A stretch of 15,475 nucleotides of DNA from JARRJY01 sp037388705 (GTDB taxonomy: Bacteria; Pseudomonadota; Gammaproteobacteria; UBA6429; Thiohalophilaceae): contig JARRJY010000074.1 in the NCBI GenBank assembly GCA_037388705.1, positions 1 through 15,475 of the forward strand, read 5' to 3'. Each line of letters opens with the position of its first letter. Positions within the stretch are counted from its first letter, which is position 1. Made by a program: the position numbers and the translations under genes. The notes beneath the pieces are model-generated. The model saw only the letters and a program-made list of their open reading frames with translations. It searched no databases and had not been told where the DNA came from. This document shows positions 1-6,547 of this stretch, in pieces.

Positions 1-1
1 A

Positions 2-868
2 AAAAATGCAGGTGCTGTTGAAGAGGCAAATGCTATTGGAGAAGTGGGCTCTAGTAGTTGCGGGGATGCATTACGTCTTACCCTGAAGGTGGATCCTGAT
101 ACAGACAAGATACTTGACGCTGGATTTCAAACCTTTGGTTGTGGTTCCGCGATTGCTTCATCCTCGGCCCTGACAGAAATTGTTAAAGGATTGACAGTCG
201 ATGATGCCTTAAAAGTGTCAAACCAGGATATCGCGGATTTTCTTGATGGTCTGCCACCGGAAAAAATGCACTGCTCTGTGATGGGACGTGAAGCACTACA
301 GGCAGCAGTTGCCAATTATCGTGGTGAAGAATGGAAAGATGATCATGAAGAAGGTGCCCTGATCTGTAAATGTTTTGCAGTAGACGCCGTCATGATCGAG
401 GAAACCATAAGGGCAAATGATCTGCGTACGGTTGAGGATGTCACTAACTTTACCAAGGCCGGTGGCGGCTGCTCCTCATGTCATGAAGGTATTGAAGAAA
501 TACTCGAGGCGGTACTGGCAGAAAAAGGCGAAAAATTTGATCCCAAAGCACCATCGAAATCTGTTTCAGAGCCTGAACCTGCTGTGGCAGCCTCTTCAGG
601 CGGTATGACTACCTTGCAACGTATCAGGCGGATTGAGATGGTGATTGAATCAATTCGTCCGCAATTGCAGGCAGATAAAGGAGATGTGGAACTGATTGAT
701 GTGGATGGCGATACCATCTATGTCAAAATGACAGGTGCTTGTTCGGGTTGCCAGATGGCAGCAGTTACTATTGGTGGAATTCAGCAACGCCTGATAGAAG
801 AACTGGGAGAATTTGTAAAAGTTGTACCAGCCAGTAAAGCGCCACAGGCAGCCACTGCAGGAGCATAA
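2..868 (+). CDS. nifU: NifU, Fe-S cluster scaffold (5' end off the window)
   Basis: NifU is the scaffold on which NifS-derived sulfur and iron are built into [2Fe-2S] and [4Fe-4S] clusters for nitrogenase proteins. The reading frame is already open at base 2 (KNAGAVEEANAIG...), so the gene begins upstream; the GTG at 44 is internal. Comparison with A. vinelandii NifU (from memory) suggests about 15 residues are missing. Using that numbering, the N-terminal IscU-like scaffold Cys fall at 35, 62 and 106. The central ferredoxin-type domain has C137, C139, C172 and C175 (ICKC and CSSC). The C-terminal Nfu domain has C262 and C265 (GACSGCQMA). All three modules are therefore present with every cluster ligand. 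A Pro/Ala/Ser-rich linker separates the central and C-terminal domains. The stop overlaps the nifS ATG doublet (TAATGATG), which indicates translational coupling. Identity is very secure. Confidence 0.97.
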   Translation, partial: KNAGAVEEANAIGEVGSSSCGDALRLTLKVDPDTDKILDAGFQTFGCGSAIASSSALTEIVKGLTVDDALKVSNQDIADFLDGLPPEKMHCSVMGREALQAAVANYRGEEWKDDHEEGALICKCFAVDAVMIEETIRANDLRTVEDVTNFTKAGGGCSSCHEGIEEILEAVLAEKGEKFDPKAPSKSVSEPEPAVAASSGGMTTLQRIRRIEMVIESIRPQLQADKGDVELIDVDGDTIYVKMTGACSGCQMAAVTIGGIQQRLIEELGEFVKVVPASKAPQAATAGA

Positions 869-870
869 TG

Positions 871-2079
871 ATGGGCGATATTTATCTCGATAATAATGCA
901 ACTACCCGTGTTGATCCTGAAATTGTAGAGGAAATGTTGCCATACTTCTCAGAACAATTTGGCAACCCCTCTTCATTACACAGTTTTGGAAACAAGGTTG
1001 GTATTGCGCTCAAGAAGGCTCGTAAGCAGATACAAAAACTGTTGGGGGCTGAACATGATTCAGAAATTATTTTTACCTCCTGTGGAACAGAATCTGATTC
1101 AACGGCAATTCTGTCTGCCCTTAAAGCGCAACCAGAGCGCAAAGAAATCATCACCACGGTAGTAGAACATCCGGCAATACTTAGTTTATGTGAATATCTT
1201 GAAAAAGATGGTTACACGGTTCACTACCTGAAAGTCGATGGCAAGGGAAACCTGGACCTCGATGAATACGCGAAACTGCTCTCTGATAAGGTTGCCATAG
1301 TTTCAGTAATGTGGGCGAATAATGAAACCGGAACGATTTTCCCAGTGGAAAAAATGGCTGAAATGGCTCATGCGGCCGGTATCATGTTTCATACGGATGC
1401 GGTTCAGGCTGTGGGAAAAATTCCCATGGATCTTAAGAATACAAAAATAGATATGCTCTCTGTTTCTGGCCACAAGTTACATGCACCTAAAGGAATTGGT
1501 GTGTTGTTTTTACGTCGTGGCGTACGTTTTCGTCCATTACTACGCGGTGGTCACCAGGAACGTGGGCGTCGTGCCGGTACTGAAAACACAGCTTCTATCG
1601 TAGCATTAGGAAAAGCAGCTGAGCAGGCCCTACAGCATATGGAATTTGAGAATACAGAAGTCAAGGCAATGCGCGATCGTCTGGAACAGGGTATCCTTGA
1701 TGCGGTGCCCAATGCATTTGTTACCGGTGATCCGGATAATCGTCTTCCCAATACTTCAAATATTGCTTTTGAATACATTGAAGGTGAAGGTATTTTATTA
1801 TTGCTTAACAAGATGGGAATCGCAGCATCCAGTGGCTCAGCCTGTACTTCCGGATCTCTCGATCCATCACATGTGATGAAAGCAATGGGAATTCCTTATA
1901 CGGCAGCACATGGCACGGTACGCTTTTCGTTGTCACGCTATAACACTATGGAAGAAATTGAGCGTGTTATCGAAGCTGTACCACCCATCATGGAAAAATT
2001 ACGCAAGCTTTCTCCTTATTGGAGTGAAAATGGTCCGGTTCAGGATCCTGAAAAGGCTTTTGCGCCAACCTACGCTTAA
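871..2079 (+). CDS. nifS: NifS, cysteine desulfurase
   Basis: This is a PLP-dependent cysteine desulfurase that converts cysteine to alanine and passes persulfide sulfur to NifU. Two ATGs lie in tandem at 868 and 871. The second gives 402 residues, sits 7-8 bases from the GGAG at 860-863, and places the PLP lysine at K202 (SGHKLHAPKG) and the catalytic cysteine at C325 (SSGSACTSGS). Those match the A. vinelandii numbering I recall, so 871 is preferred; 868 would add one Met. The motifs YLDNNATT, NNETGT, HTDAVQ and RRAGTEN are typical of class V aminotransferase-fold NifS/IscS enzymes. The close similarity to Azotobacter NifS and the link to nifU make it the nif-specific copy rather than IscS. 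A strong hairpin plus U-tract follows 39 bases after the stop. Confidence 0.97.
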   Translation: MGDIYLDNNATTRVDPEIVEEMLPYFSEQFGNPSSLHSFGNKVGIALKKARKQIQKLLGAEHDSEIIFTSCGTESDSTAILSALKAQPERKEIITTVVEHPAILSLCEYLEKDGYTVHYLKVDGKGNLDLDEYAKLLSDKVAIVSVMWANNETGTIFPVEKMAEMAHAAGIMFHTDAVQAVGKIPMDLKNTKIDMLSVSGHKLHAPKGIGVLFLRRGVRFRPLLRGGHQERGRRAGTENTASIVALGKAAEQALQHMEFENTEVKAMRDRLEQGILDAVPNAFVTGDPDNRLPNTSNIAFEYIEGEGILLLLNKMGIAASSGSACTSGSLDPSHVMKAMGIPYTAAHGTVRFSLSRYNTMEEIERVIEAVPPIMEKLRKLSPYWSENGPVQDPEKAFAPTYA

Positions 2080-2118
2080 TACTACAGAATATTTCTTGGC
2101 CTTTTAGGCTCCACTCTT

Positions 2119-2148
2119 GGGGATGTAGAAATACATCCCCTATTTTTT
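2119..2148 (+). terminator. Intrinsic terminator after nifS
   Basis: A perfect 9-bp stem (GGGGATGTA at 2119-2127, TACATCCCC at 2132-2140) encloses a GAAA tetraloop and is followed directly by TATTTTTT. This is a textbook rho-independent terminator. It should end the upstream nif transcript after nifS, which agrees with nifV having its own promoter downstream. Confidence 0.9.
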
Positions 2149-2172
2149 GCTTATTGCCCTGAACCCCGGAAT

Positions 2173-2188
2173 TGTCACTTTTCCAACA
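2173..2188 (+). promoter_or_regulatory. NifA upstream activator sequence (TGT-N10-ACA)
   Basis: TGT at 2173-2175 and ACA at 2186-2188 are separated by exactly 10 bases, the consensus NifA enhancer. Its centre lies about 116 bases upstream of the start predicted from the -24/-12 promoter at 2271-2286, within the usual range for NifA sites. The short consensus can occur by chance; the combination with an IHF site and a sigma-54 promoter is what supports it. Confidence 0.75.
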
Positions 2189-2239
2189 AAATAGTTTTTT
2201 TGTCTGTCTGAAGATTACCTGGCGTGTTATTTTTATATG

Positions 2240-2252
2240 TAAGTATTTGATT
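2240..2252 (-). promoter_or_regulatory. IHF binding site
   Basis: On the minus strand the sequence is AATCAAATACTTA, a full match to the IHF consensus WATCAANNNNTTR. An AT-rich tract (TTATTTTTATAT) adjoins it. It lies between the NifA site and the -24/-12 promoter, where IHF usually bends DNA so that NifA can touch sigma-54 RNA polymerase. Confidence 0.7.
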
Positions 2253-2270
2253 TTATTGGTAAATAGATAC

Positions 2271-2286
2271 TGGCATGAGGGTTGCA
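2271..2286 (+). promoter_or_regulatory. Sigma-54 (RpoN) -24/-12 promoter for the nifV unit
   Basis: TGGCATGAGGGTTGCA matches the TGGCAC-N5-TTGCW consensus with one mismatch and the required 16-base length; the invariant GG and GC are present at the correct spacing. The expected transcription start is near 2297, giving a leader of about 22 bases before the nifV ATG at 2319. Confidence 0.88.
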
Positions 2287-2318
2287 ACTAGATATCTAGA
2301 AGTGCCAGAGATGAAAGC

Positions 2319-3476
2319 ATGAACGAACAAAACCGTACAATCATAATTGATGACACCACGCTCCGAGACGGTGAACAAACGGCAGGCGTGGCATTTTCCA
2401 ATGAAGAAAAGCAACACATTGCCAGGCAACTGGTTGATTTAGGGGTACCCGAACTGGAAATTGGTATCCCGGCAATGGGTGAAGATGAGCGTGAAAGTAT
2501 ACGCGCTGTGAGTTCAATGGGACTTGATGCAAAGTTACTGGTATGGGGCCGCATGCATGATGATGACATAAAGTCATGTTGTAATCTTGGTGTGCAAATG
2601 GTTGATCTTTCAATTCCAGTCTCCGATCAACAAATAGCAAACAAGATTAGAAAAGATCGTAACTGGATACTGAATACGATTGATACTTGCGTAAAAAAGG
2701 CACTTGATATTGGCCTTGAAGTTGCGGTTGGTGGTGAAGATGCATCAAGAGCAGATCCTGACTTTCTGTTTCAAGTCGCTGAGCGTGCACAGGCGAGTGG
2801 GGCAAGTCGTTTCCGGTTTGCAGATACCGTTGGCATCATGGAGCCATTTGGGGTGTTCAATATCATGAAAAAGTTATCAGGTAATATAGATATTGATATT
2901 GAAATGCATGCTCATGATGATCTTGGACTGGCAACAGCCAATACCTTATCCGCTGCACTGGGTGGCGCAACGCACGTTAATACAACGGTAAATGGTTTAG
3001 GTGAACGAGCCGGTAATGCTGCTCTGGAAGAAGTAGTTGTCGGTCTTACAAAACTTTATAACTTTAATGTCAATATTGACCTGAAATCTTTTCAGCAACT
3101 TTCCAGTTACGTTGCCCATGCTTCTTCACGTCCACTTTCATGGAATAAAAGCCTGGTAGGTGAAGGTGTTTTCACGCATGAGTCAGGTATTCATGTTGAT
3201 GGTTTATTAAAGGATTTTAAAAACTATCAAGGTATTGATCCCAAACTTTTTGGTCGAGAACATCAGTTCATACTGGGAAAACATTCAGGATCCAGTGGTG
3301 TAATGAAAGCATACCGGGACCTGGGAATTCATTTGACACGTAGTGAAGCGAGTACCTTGCTGGAGAAAATCAGGCGTTTTATTTCGGATGGAAAAAAATT
3401 GCCACAGGTTAAGGAGTTAAAGGATTTTTACTATGAGTTAATTAGTGTTCCAGAAGAAATAATGTTTGCTAACTAA
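2319..3476 (+). CDS. nifV: NifV, homocitrate synthase
   Basis: NifV condenses acetyl-CoA with 2-oxoglutarate to make homocitrate, the organic ligand of the iron-molybdenum cofactor. The 385-residue protein opens with the DRE-TIM signature DDTTLRDGEQTAG (residues 11-23, catalytic Arg16 and metal-binding Asp17). It carries the metal-ligand pair H197-A-H199 in EMHAHDDLG, and the NTTVNGLGERAGN loop (221-233) that typifies homocitrate and isopropylmalate synthases. A C-terminal segment with THESGIHVDG and LGKHSG follows, as in NifV. There is no large LeuA-type regulatory domain. The ATG at 2319 follows a purine-rich AGAG/GAAAG stretch; the ATG at 2311 is out of frame. The gene is first in a transcript driven by the NifA/IHF/sigma-54 promoter just upstream, so it should be expressed under nitrogen-fixing conditions. 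Confidence 0.96.
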   Translation: MNEQNRTIIIDDTTLRDGEQTAGVAFSNEEKQHIARQLVDLGVPELEIGIPAMGEDERESIRAVSSMGLDAKLLVWGRMHDDDIKSCCNLGVQMVDLSIPVSDQQIANKIRKDRNWILNTIDTCVKKALDIGLEVAVGGEDASRADPDFLFQVAERAQASGASRFRFADTVGIMEPFGVFNIMKKLSGNIDIDIEMHAHDDLGLATANTLSAALGGATHVNTTVNGLGERAGNAALEEVVVGLTKLYNFNVNIDLKSFQQLSSYVAHASSRPLSWNKSLVGEGVFTHESGIHVDGLLKDFKNYQGIDPKLFGREHQFILGKHSGSSGVMKAYRDLGIHLTRSEASTLLEKIRRFISDGKKLPQVKELKDFYYELISVPEEIMFAN

Positions 3477-3520
3477 TATTTATTAGAGAAATAGTATTTT
3501 TCGGATATGGATTAAGATAA

Positions 3521-4309
3521 ATGCAGAAGGATAAAAGTAAAAATTCGTTAATCAGCTTGCTGAAAGAAGATATTTACTGTGTTTTTGAGCGTGATCCTGC
3601 TGCACGTAATATATTTGAGGTGTTATTAACATACCCTGGTGTTCATGCACTGATATACCAGAGAATAGCAAACAGGCTCTGGAAAAAGGAATGGCGTTTC
3701 ACTGCCAGATTGATCGCGTATATATCGCGATTATTAACAAATATTGATATTCATCCGGGAGCAACTATAGGTCGACGGTTTTTTATTGATCATGGCGCGG
3801 GTGTAGTTATAGGTGAAACCGCTGAGATAGGGAATGATGTAACCCTCTATCATGGTGTGACACTCGGAGGCACATCATGGAATAAAGGAAAGCGTCACCC
3901 TACCTTGAAAGATGGTGTAATGGTTGGAGCAGGGGCAAAAATATTAGGTCCTATCACACTGGGAGAGAAAGCAAGGATTGGTGCAAATTCTGTCGTTATA
4001 CATGATATTGATGCTGAAAGAACAGTGGTTGGTATACCTGGAAAAGAAGTCAGTATACGAGAAGCAGGTGAAATGAATCCTTACGGTATTGACCTAAATC
4101 ATCATCTCATACCGGATCCAATGGGAAAAGCGATAAGTTGCCTGGTCTCCAGGATAGAGGAACTTGAAAATCAGCTTAAGCATGTTTCGCATATTGCGCA
4201 TGAAACTGCGCAAATACGAGATTGTGATGAATGTGAATCAGGTGTTGTCTGTAATACAGATAACTCAGTAATAGATAAAGATATTAAACAAGCAGCAGGA
4301 GAATACTAA
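3521..4309 (+). CDS. cysE: Nif-associated serine O-acetyltransferase
   Basis: This enzyme transfers acetyl from acetyl-CoA to serine, giving O-acetylserine for cysteine synthesis. In the nif context it probably boosts cysteine supply for NifS, as proposed for the A. vinelandii cysE1 gene in the same position. The 262-residue protein has the left-handed parallel beta-helix hexapeptide region (about 75-175). The catalytic dyad appears as D76 (NIDIHPG) and H91 (IDHGAG). Further motifs are VTLGGT, RHP and GAGAKILG. The N-terminal helical domain is short, like EpsC-type enzymes rather than the longer E. coli CysE. The tail beyond about 205 is unusual: a helical segment followed by a Cys cluster C235-x2-C238-x5-C244. 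The stop overlaps the next start (TAATG), so the two genes are translationally coupled. Confidence 0.92.
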   Translation: MQKDKSKNSLISLLKEDIYCVFERDPAARNIFEVLLTYPGVHALIYQRIANRLWKKEWRFTARLIAYISRLLTNIDIHPGATIGRRFFIDHGAGVVIGETAEIGNDVTLYHGVTLGGTSWNKGKRHPTLKDGVMVGAGAKILGPITLGEKARIGANSVVIHDIDAERTVVGIPGKEVSIREAGEMNPYGIDLNHHLIPDPMGKAISCLVSRIEELENQLKHVSHIAHETAQIRDCDECESGVVCNTDNSVIDKDIKQAAGEY

Positions 4310-4842
4310 TGGATCTGCATGATTTCGAAGGCCAGGCTATGTATTTTGATGATCCTATTTCTGGGGAAGCAGAACATTTAATACAGGAAGCGGCCAGTCT
4401 ATACGGCGATAAGGAAGCGGAAAATTGTCTTTTGAAGGCCTATTTTATTGCGCCAAATAATTTAACTGTTCTGGTAGCCATGTATCGATATTACTACTAT
4501 CAGCACATGTATGATGAGGCCATTGAAGTTGCGATGCGTGCCATGAGCGTTTCTGGAGATAAGCTATGTTTGCCTGGCAAATGGCAGGATTTAACATTAC
4601 CACATCTTGGTGAAGCTGCAGTGATATCGATGGGGCTGCTGAGGTTTTATCTAATGGCTCTTAAAGGTGCAGGTTATCTTAATCTACGCATGAATAATCT
4701 TGAAGCCGGTATTGATATGCTTCAAAAAGTCGTAGAACTGGATCCAAATGACAGGTTGAGAGCGGCGTTTTTGCTTGATATTGCACAGGAAGTCATGAAC
4801 ACAAAATCAGGAGAAAACATTCTTTCTATTAGAGGACTATAA
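4309..4842 (+). CDS. TPR-repeat protein of the nif cluster
   Basis: This 177-residue soluble protein has no signal peptide. Two tetratricopeptide-like regions are visible. One covers about 36-80 (EAENCLLKAYFIAPNN...YDEAIEVAMRAMSVSG); the other, about 115-150, includes GYLNLRMNNLEAGIDMLQKVVELDPND. TPR units usually mediate protein-protein contact, so an adaptor or chaperone role in nitrogenase assembly is plausible but is inference. The start overlaps the cysE stop (TAATG) behind a good AGGAGA ribosome site at 4297-4302. nifW follows after a 33-base gap. I recall an unnamed ORF between cysE1 and nifW in A. vinelandii but cannot confirm homology from sequence alone. I do not recognise a gene name. 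Confidence 0.8.
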   Translation: MDLHDFEGQAMYFDDPISGEAEHLIQEAASLYGDKEAENCLLKAYFIAPNNLTVLVAMYRYYYYQHMYDEAIEVAMRAMSVSGDKLCLPGKWQDLTLPHLGEAAVISMGLLRFYLMALKGAGYLNLRMNNLEAGIDMLQKVVELDPNDRLRAAFLLDIAQEVMNTKSGENILSIRGL

Positions 4843-4875
4843 AAGAAAGAATTCCTAAACTAGCAGGTAATAGTG

Positions 4876-5202
4876 ATGAATAATGAAGATTTACTGGAAG
4901 ATGATCTGGAAGAGTTAAGTAGTGCAGAAGATTTTTTGGAATATTTTGAAATCGAATATGACCAAAAAGTGGTACATGTTAACCGGTTACATATCCTGCA
5001 ACGTTTTCATAACTATCTTTCCGAGGCTGAAGAAGGCATGCCGGAGTATGAAGAAGCGAAACGTGAAGTCTATAAACAGCTGTTACAAAAAGCCTACCAG
5101 GACTTTGTTGAGTCTGATGCAGCCACAGAAAAAGTATTAAAGGTGTATCGCATGCATGAACCGCAACAGGTATTCGTATCACTGGATCAACTGGTTAAAT
5201 AG
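4876..5202 (+). CDS. nifW: NifW, nitrogenase-stabilising protein
   Basis: NifW is a small accessory protein that associates with the MoFe protein during assembly and helps protect nitrogenase from oxygen. The 108-residue product contains the family's core: SSAEDFLEYFEIEYDQKVVHVNRLHILQRFHNYL at about 15-48, followed by a helical YEEAKREVYKQLLQKAYQDFV segment. Its length is close to that of known NifW proteins. A GTG at 4873 lies directly before the ATG at 4876 in the same frame; the ATG is the more likely start. It is followed by nifZ after 8 bases, the usual nifW-nifZ-nifM order. Confidence 0.95.
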   Translation: MNNEDLLEDDLEELSSAEDFLEYFEIEYDQKVVHVNRLHILQRFHNYLSEAEEGMPEYEEAKREVYKQLLQKAYQDFVESDAATEKVLKVYRMHEPQQVFVSLDQLVK

Positions 5203-5210
5203 AGATAAGC

Positions 5211-5654
5211 ATGAAGCCTGTTTACGACTATGGTGATGAAGTACGCCTGATGCGTAATGTGCGCAATGACGGTACCTACCCGGGTTTGGACACAGGTGCA
5301 CCCCTGATTTCACGTGGTAGCGTCGGTCATGTGCAAAGCGTGGGGACGTATCTGCAGGATTATATTATTTACAGCGTGCATTTCCTTGAACAGGATATCC
5401 TGGTGGGGTGCAAGGAAGAGGAACTGATCCCAGCTGATGCACCCTGGGTACCCAGCAAATATGAATTTCGTGACAAAGTTATCGCTACAATTCCACTTGC
5501 AATAAAAGGAGAGGTCATTGCGAATGAGGGCGATAAAGGTGAAGTTCTAAAGGTACTGAGAGATCTTCCCGGTGGTGTTCAATATCATGTTCGCTTCCCG
5601 GGTAGGACTTTGCAAGTACCAGAGTCTGCACTCGATACATATGAAGATATGTAA
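5211..5654 (+). CDS. nifZ: NifZ, MoFe-protein P-cluster assembly factor
   Basis: NifZ acts in late P-cluster formation on the MoFe protein. The 147-residue sequence starts with the family signature YDYGDEVRLMRNVRNDGTYPG. It then shows what looks like two copies of a small beta-rich (SH3-like) unit: residues about 4-73 (YDYGDEV... to GCKEEEL) and about 81-141 (YEFRDKV... to VPESAL). Each has an opening Y-D/E-x-x-D-x-V, a middle G-x-V/K-G segment, and a closing YxVxF stretch. It lies 8 bases after nifW and 28 bases before nifM in the same operon. Confidence 0.94.
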   Translation: MKPVYDYGDEVRLMRNVRNDGTYPGLDTGAPLISRGSVGHVQSVGTYLQDYIIYSVHFLEQDILVGCKEEELIPADAPWVPSKYEFRDKVIATIPLAIKGEVIANEGDKGEVLKVLRDLPGGVQYHVRFPGRTLQVPESALDTYEDM

Positions 5655-5682
5655 TTCTTATAAAATATAGTGTAAATGCGTT

Positions 5683-6539
5683 ATGCAAAGATATAAACCG
5701 GTAAACCTGGATGAAAGCATTGAAAATAATGCTTATCATTTACTAAGAGCTTCACTTAACAGGTTCGGAAAAAAACCTCAAGAGCTAAGTGAACCTGAAT
5801 TAGAAGCGGCATGGCAACAGGCAAAGAAAGGTTACGAAATTGAACGATTAGTACTCTCTTCAAAAGAGGCACAAGGCGTAATTTTAACGAGAAGTTTGAT
5901 CAGGAAATCCCTTGATGCTGTGAAAGAGCGGTACGAAACGGAAGAAGATTTTTATACTGATCTGGAAGCAAACANNNNNNNNNNNNNGAATTACTTGTAG
6001 ATACCGTGCTGGATACAGTTGCATCAAAAGCAGCAGACGTCTCCGATATGGACGTCATGATTTATTATTATTTGCATAAAGATAAATTTAGCAAACCAGA
6101 AACGCGTGAAGCATACCATATACTTATAACTATCAATGACGATTTTGATGAAAATAAGCGAGACGCTGCATATTCTAGGCTGGCTGATATTAGAAAACGT
6201 GTTATTAAAAAACCTGAACGATTTGGGGAACAGGCATTAAAACATTCAGAATGCCCAACTGCCATGCGTGAAGGCTTCCTGGGCAATATTCCCAAGGGTG
6301 AACTTTACCCTGAACTTGATAAAGCCTTGTTCTCTATGAAACAAGGAGAGATTTCTGAAATTATTGAATCTCCCGTTGGTTTTCATATTCTGTTCTGTAA
6401 ATCTATCGATGAAGCAGGGCCTGTTTCAATTGACCAGGCGGAACCCAAAATTCGTGAACACCTTCAGCAAAAAAGACGTCGAATGTGCCAGAAAAACTGG
6501 TTATCAGACTTGGCAAACAATACCACCGGAAAACAGTAG
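5683..6539 (+). CDS. nifM: NifM, parvulin-type prolyl isomerase for Fe protein (interrupted by assembly gap)
   Basis: NifM is a peptidyl-prolyl cis-trans isomerase needed to mature the nitrogenase Fe protein (NifH). The N-terminal helical part is read from 5683 to 5974. The C-terminal PpiC/rotamase domain is read from 5988 to 6539 and includes HILITINDDF, EQALKHSECPTAMREGFLG, GELYPELDKALFSMKQGEIS and ESPVGFHILFC. Both parts match NifM, but they are in different frames across a run of 13 Ns (5975-5987). Alignment to the A. vinelandii protein from memory suggests about 13 residues are missing, so the true gap is nearer 38 bases than 13. I therefore treat the gene as intact in the organism. The stop (TAG at 6537-6539) forms part of the ribosome site of the next gene. 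Confidence 0.92.
5975..5987. other. Assembly gap (13 Ns) inside nifM
   Basis: Thirteen undetermined bases separate the two halves of nifM. With 13 bases the frames do not join: 1 + 13 bases is not a multiple of three. A true gap of 11, 14, 17 ... 38 bases would restore the frame. Confidence 0.99.
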
Positions 6540-6547
6540 AGGTTCAC

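Noticed and set aside
44..868. GTG at 44 as the nifU start
   Set aside because: The frame is open upstream with clear NifU sequence (KNAGAVEEANAIGE), so the GTG is internal Val30.
5683..6539. nifM as two genes or a frameshifted pseudogene
   Set aside because: The frame break coincides exactly with the N-run and both halves are well conserved; it is an assembly artefact.
6485..6547. Longer start for the ClpX-like protein inside nifM
   Set aside because: The extra 21 residues have no ClpX similarity, and the ATG at 6548 has a suitable ribosome site and the expected distance to the zinc finger.
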